23,295 nt of DNA from CAZOIA01 sp964579675 (lineage in GTDB: Bacteria; Planctomycetota; Phycisphaerae; UBA1845; PWPN01). The stretch is from contig CAZOIA010000083.1 in NCBI GenBank assembly GCA_964579675.1, forward strand, positions 1-23,295, written 5' to 3'. Positions 22,324 to 23,295 of this stretch are shown one piece after another. The translations under genes were made by a program, and so were the position numbers. Within the stretch, counting starts at the first letter, position 1, and each line of letters begins with the position of its first letter. The notes beneath the pieces are model-generated. The model worked only from the letters and a program-made list of their open reading frames with translations. It made no database searches and was not told the origin of the DNA.

Positions 22324-23295
22324 GTGGCCAAGAGAATTACCATCAATCCGATCACCCGACTCGAAGGGCACGGCAAAATCGAGATCTTCCTGAATGAGGC
22401 CGGTGACGTGGAGCGGGCGTTTTTCCAGGTGCCGGAATTGCGGGGCTTCGAGACCTTCAGCCTCGGCCGGCCGGCGGAGGAGATGGCCCGCATCACGCCG
22501 CGAATCTGCGGCGTTTGCCCGACGGCCCATCACATCGCCTCAGCCAAGTGCCTTGACGATCTGTGGAAAGTGGATCCGCCACCGACGGCCAAGAAGCTGC
22601 GCGAACTCGCCTACAGCGCGTTCATGATCGAGGACCACTACATTCACTTCTTCTTCCTTGCCGGGCCGGACTTCGTCGTCGGGCCGACCGCCCCCGCCGC
22701 CGAGCGGAACATCCTCGGGGTGATCGCCAAGGTCGGTATGGACGTCGCCGGCCAGGTGATCCGGGCACGCCGCGAGTGCCGGCAAATGATGGAGACCATG
22801 ATGGGCAAGGTGATCCATCCGGTCTTCGGGGTGCCGGGAGGAGTCTCCCGAGGCATCAGCGAGAAGGAGCGAGCGAAGTTCCTGGAAACCGCCAAGTTCA
22901 TCATCGAGTTCGCCCAGTTCTCCCTCAAGTTGTTCGACGACGTCGTACTGAAAAACTCCGAGTACGTGGACCTTATCGTGAGCGACGCCTACACCCATAG
23001 GACTTACTACATGGGGTTGGTGGACGAGAACAATAAGGTCAATTTCTACGATGGCCGGGTTCGCGTCGTCGATCCAGCGGGCAAAGAGGTCGCCAAGTTC
23101 GAGCCGAGGCAGTATCGGGATCACATTGCCGAACACGTTGAACCGTGGAGCTACGTTACCTTCCCGTACTTGAAGAAAATCGGCTGGCAGGGGTTCACGG
23201 ACGGCCCTGACAGCGGCATCTTCCGCGTGGCCCCGTTGTCCCGGCTTAATGCCGCCGACGGGATAGCCACCCCCCTCGCCCAGGAGGCGTACGAA
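22324..23295 (+). CDS. mvhA: [NiFe] hydrogenase large subunit, MvhA-like (5' part, runs off the window)
   Basis: 324 codons present with no stop before the end of the window. Catalytic subunit carrying the NiFe centre, splitting H2 to electrons and protons. The N-terminus ITINPITRLEGHGKIEI is the standard large-subunit start, and the first metal-binding motif RICGVCPTAHH (C62, C65) is intact; the C-terminal DPCxxCxxH ligands lie beyond the window. The start is GTG 22324, with GAGGAG 7 nt upstream (22311-22316). Sequence such as IEDHYIHFFFLAGPDFVVG is typical of group 3 enzymes. Maturation genes, if clustered, would be downstream. Confidence 0.94.
   Translation, partial: MAKRITINPITRLEGHGKIEIFLNEAGDVERAFFQVPELRGFETFSLGRPAEEMARITPRICGVCPTAHHIASAKCLDDLWKVDPPPTAKKLRELAYSAFMIEDHYIHFFFLAGPDFVVGPTAPAAERNILGVIAKVGMDVAGQVIRARRECRQMMETMMGKVIHPVFGVPGGVSRGISEKERAKFLETAKFIIEFAQFSLKLFDDVVLKNSEYVDLIVSDAYTHRTYYMGLVDENNKVNFYDGRVRVVDPAGKEVAKFEPRQYRDHIAEHVEPWSYVTFPYLKKIGWQGFTDGPDSGIFRVAPLSRLNAADGIATPLAQEAYE

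Overview
Organism. This is high-GC bacterial chromosome. The mix of housekeeping genes, planctomycete-style short intergenic repeats, phage-derived minus-strand genes and a large anaerobic redox operon suggests an uncultured anaerobic or facultative member of Planctomycetota. That placement is inference; no rRNA or other decisive marker is present.

Layout. (1) 190-3753, minus: dnaE, replicative DNA polymerase III alpha. It is divergent from (2) 4132-5661, plus: guaB, which overlaps by 4 nt a lipoprotein gene of unknown role (5658-6215); tatA follows (6380-6703). (3) 6723-10636, minus: a block of small genes that looks phage-derived (winged-helix protein, membrane/coiled-coil protein, 87-aa protein, lipoprotein, holin-like hairpin protein), headed by an ABC-ATPase/GNAT fusion. 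Short tandem and inverted repeat arrays interrupt this block and supply two of its stop codons. (4) 10637-11152: intergenic region with a promoter pair; the plus-strand promoter has a Rex-like operator exactly between its -35 and -10. (5) 11153-23295, plus, running off the window: a 13-gene redox operon. Positions 1-189, downstream of dnaE, show nothing I can name.

The redox operon reads hdrC, hdrB, hdrA(N-half)-nuoE fusion, hndB-like, nuoF, DRTGG protein, CBS-GHKL ATPase, second DRTGG protein, PHP-GHKL ATPase fusion, nuoG-type ferredoxin-hdrA(C-half) fusion, mvhD, mvhG, mvhA (partial). Together these encode a heterodisulfide-reductase-like module (HdrABC), a group 3c-like [NiFe] hydrogenase (MvhADG) and an NAD(P)H-oxidising flavoprotein module (NuoEF/Hnd). 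This is a plausible cytoplasmic flavin-based electron-bifurcating complex linking H2, NAD(P)H, ferredoxin and a disulfide-like acceptor.

Main discovery candidate. hdrA is split in two, and its halves lie about 6.3 kb apart. The break falls inside the inserted ferredoxin domain of HdrA. Everything between the halves is an Hnd/Nuo-type gene block with its usual DRTGG/CBS/PHP/GHKL companions. Both junctions carry the same short direct repeat in the same codon phase (AGG-NNN-ATACCCT at 13383-13395 and 19656-19668). Deleting one repeat plus the intervening DNA would restore a continuous HdrA of about 656 aa. I read this as an operon nested in frame inside a gene of another operon, which fuses NuoE to one half of the bifurcating flavoprotein and a NuoG-type ferredoxin module to the other.
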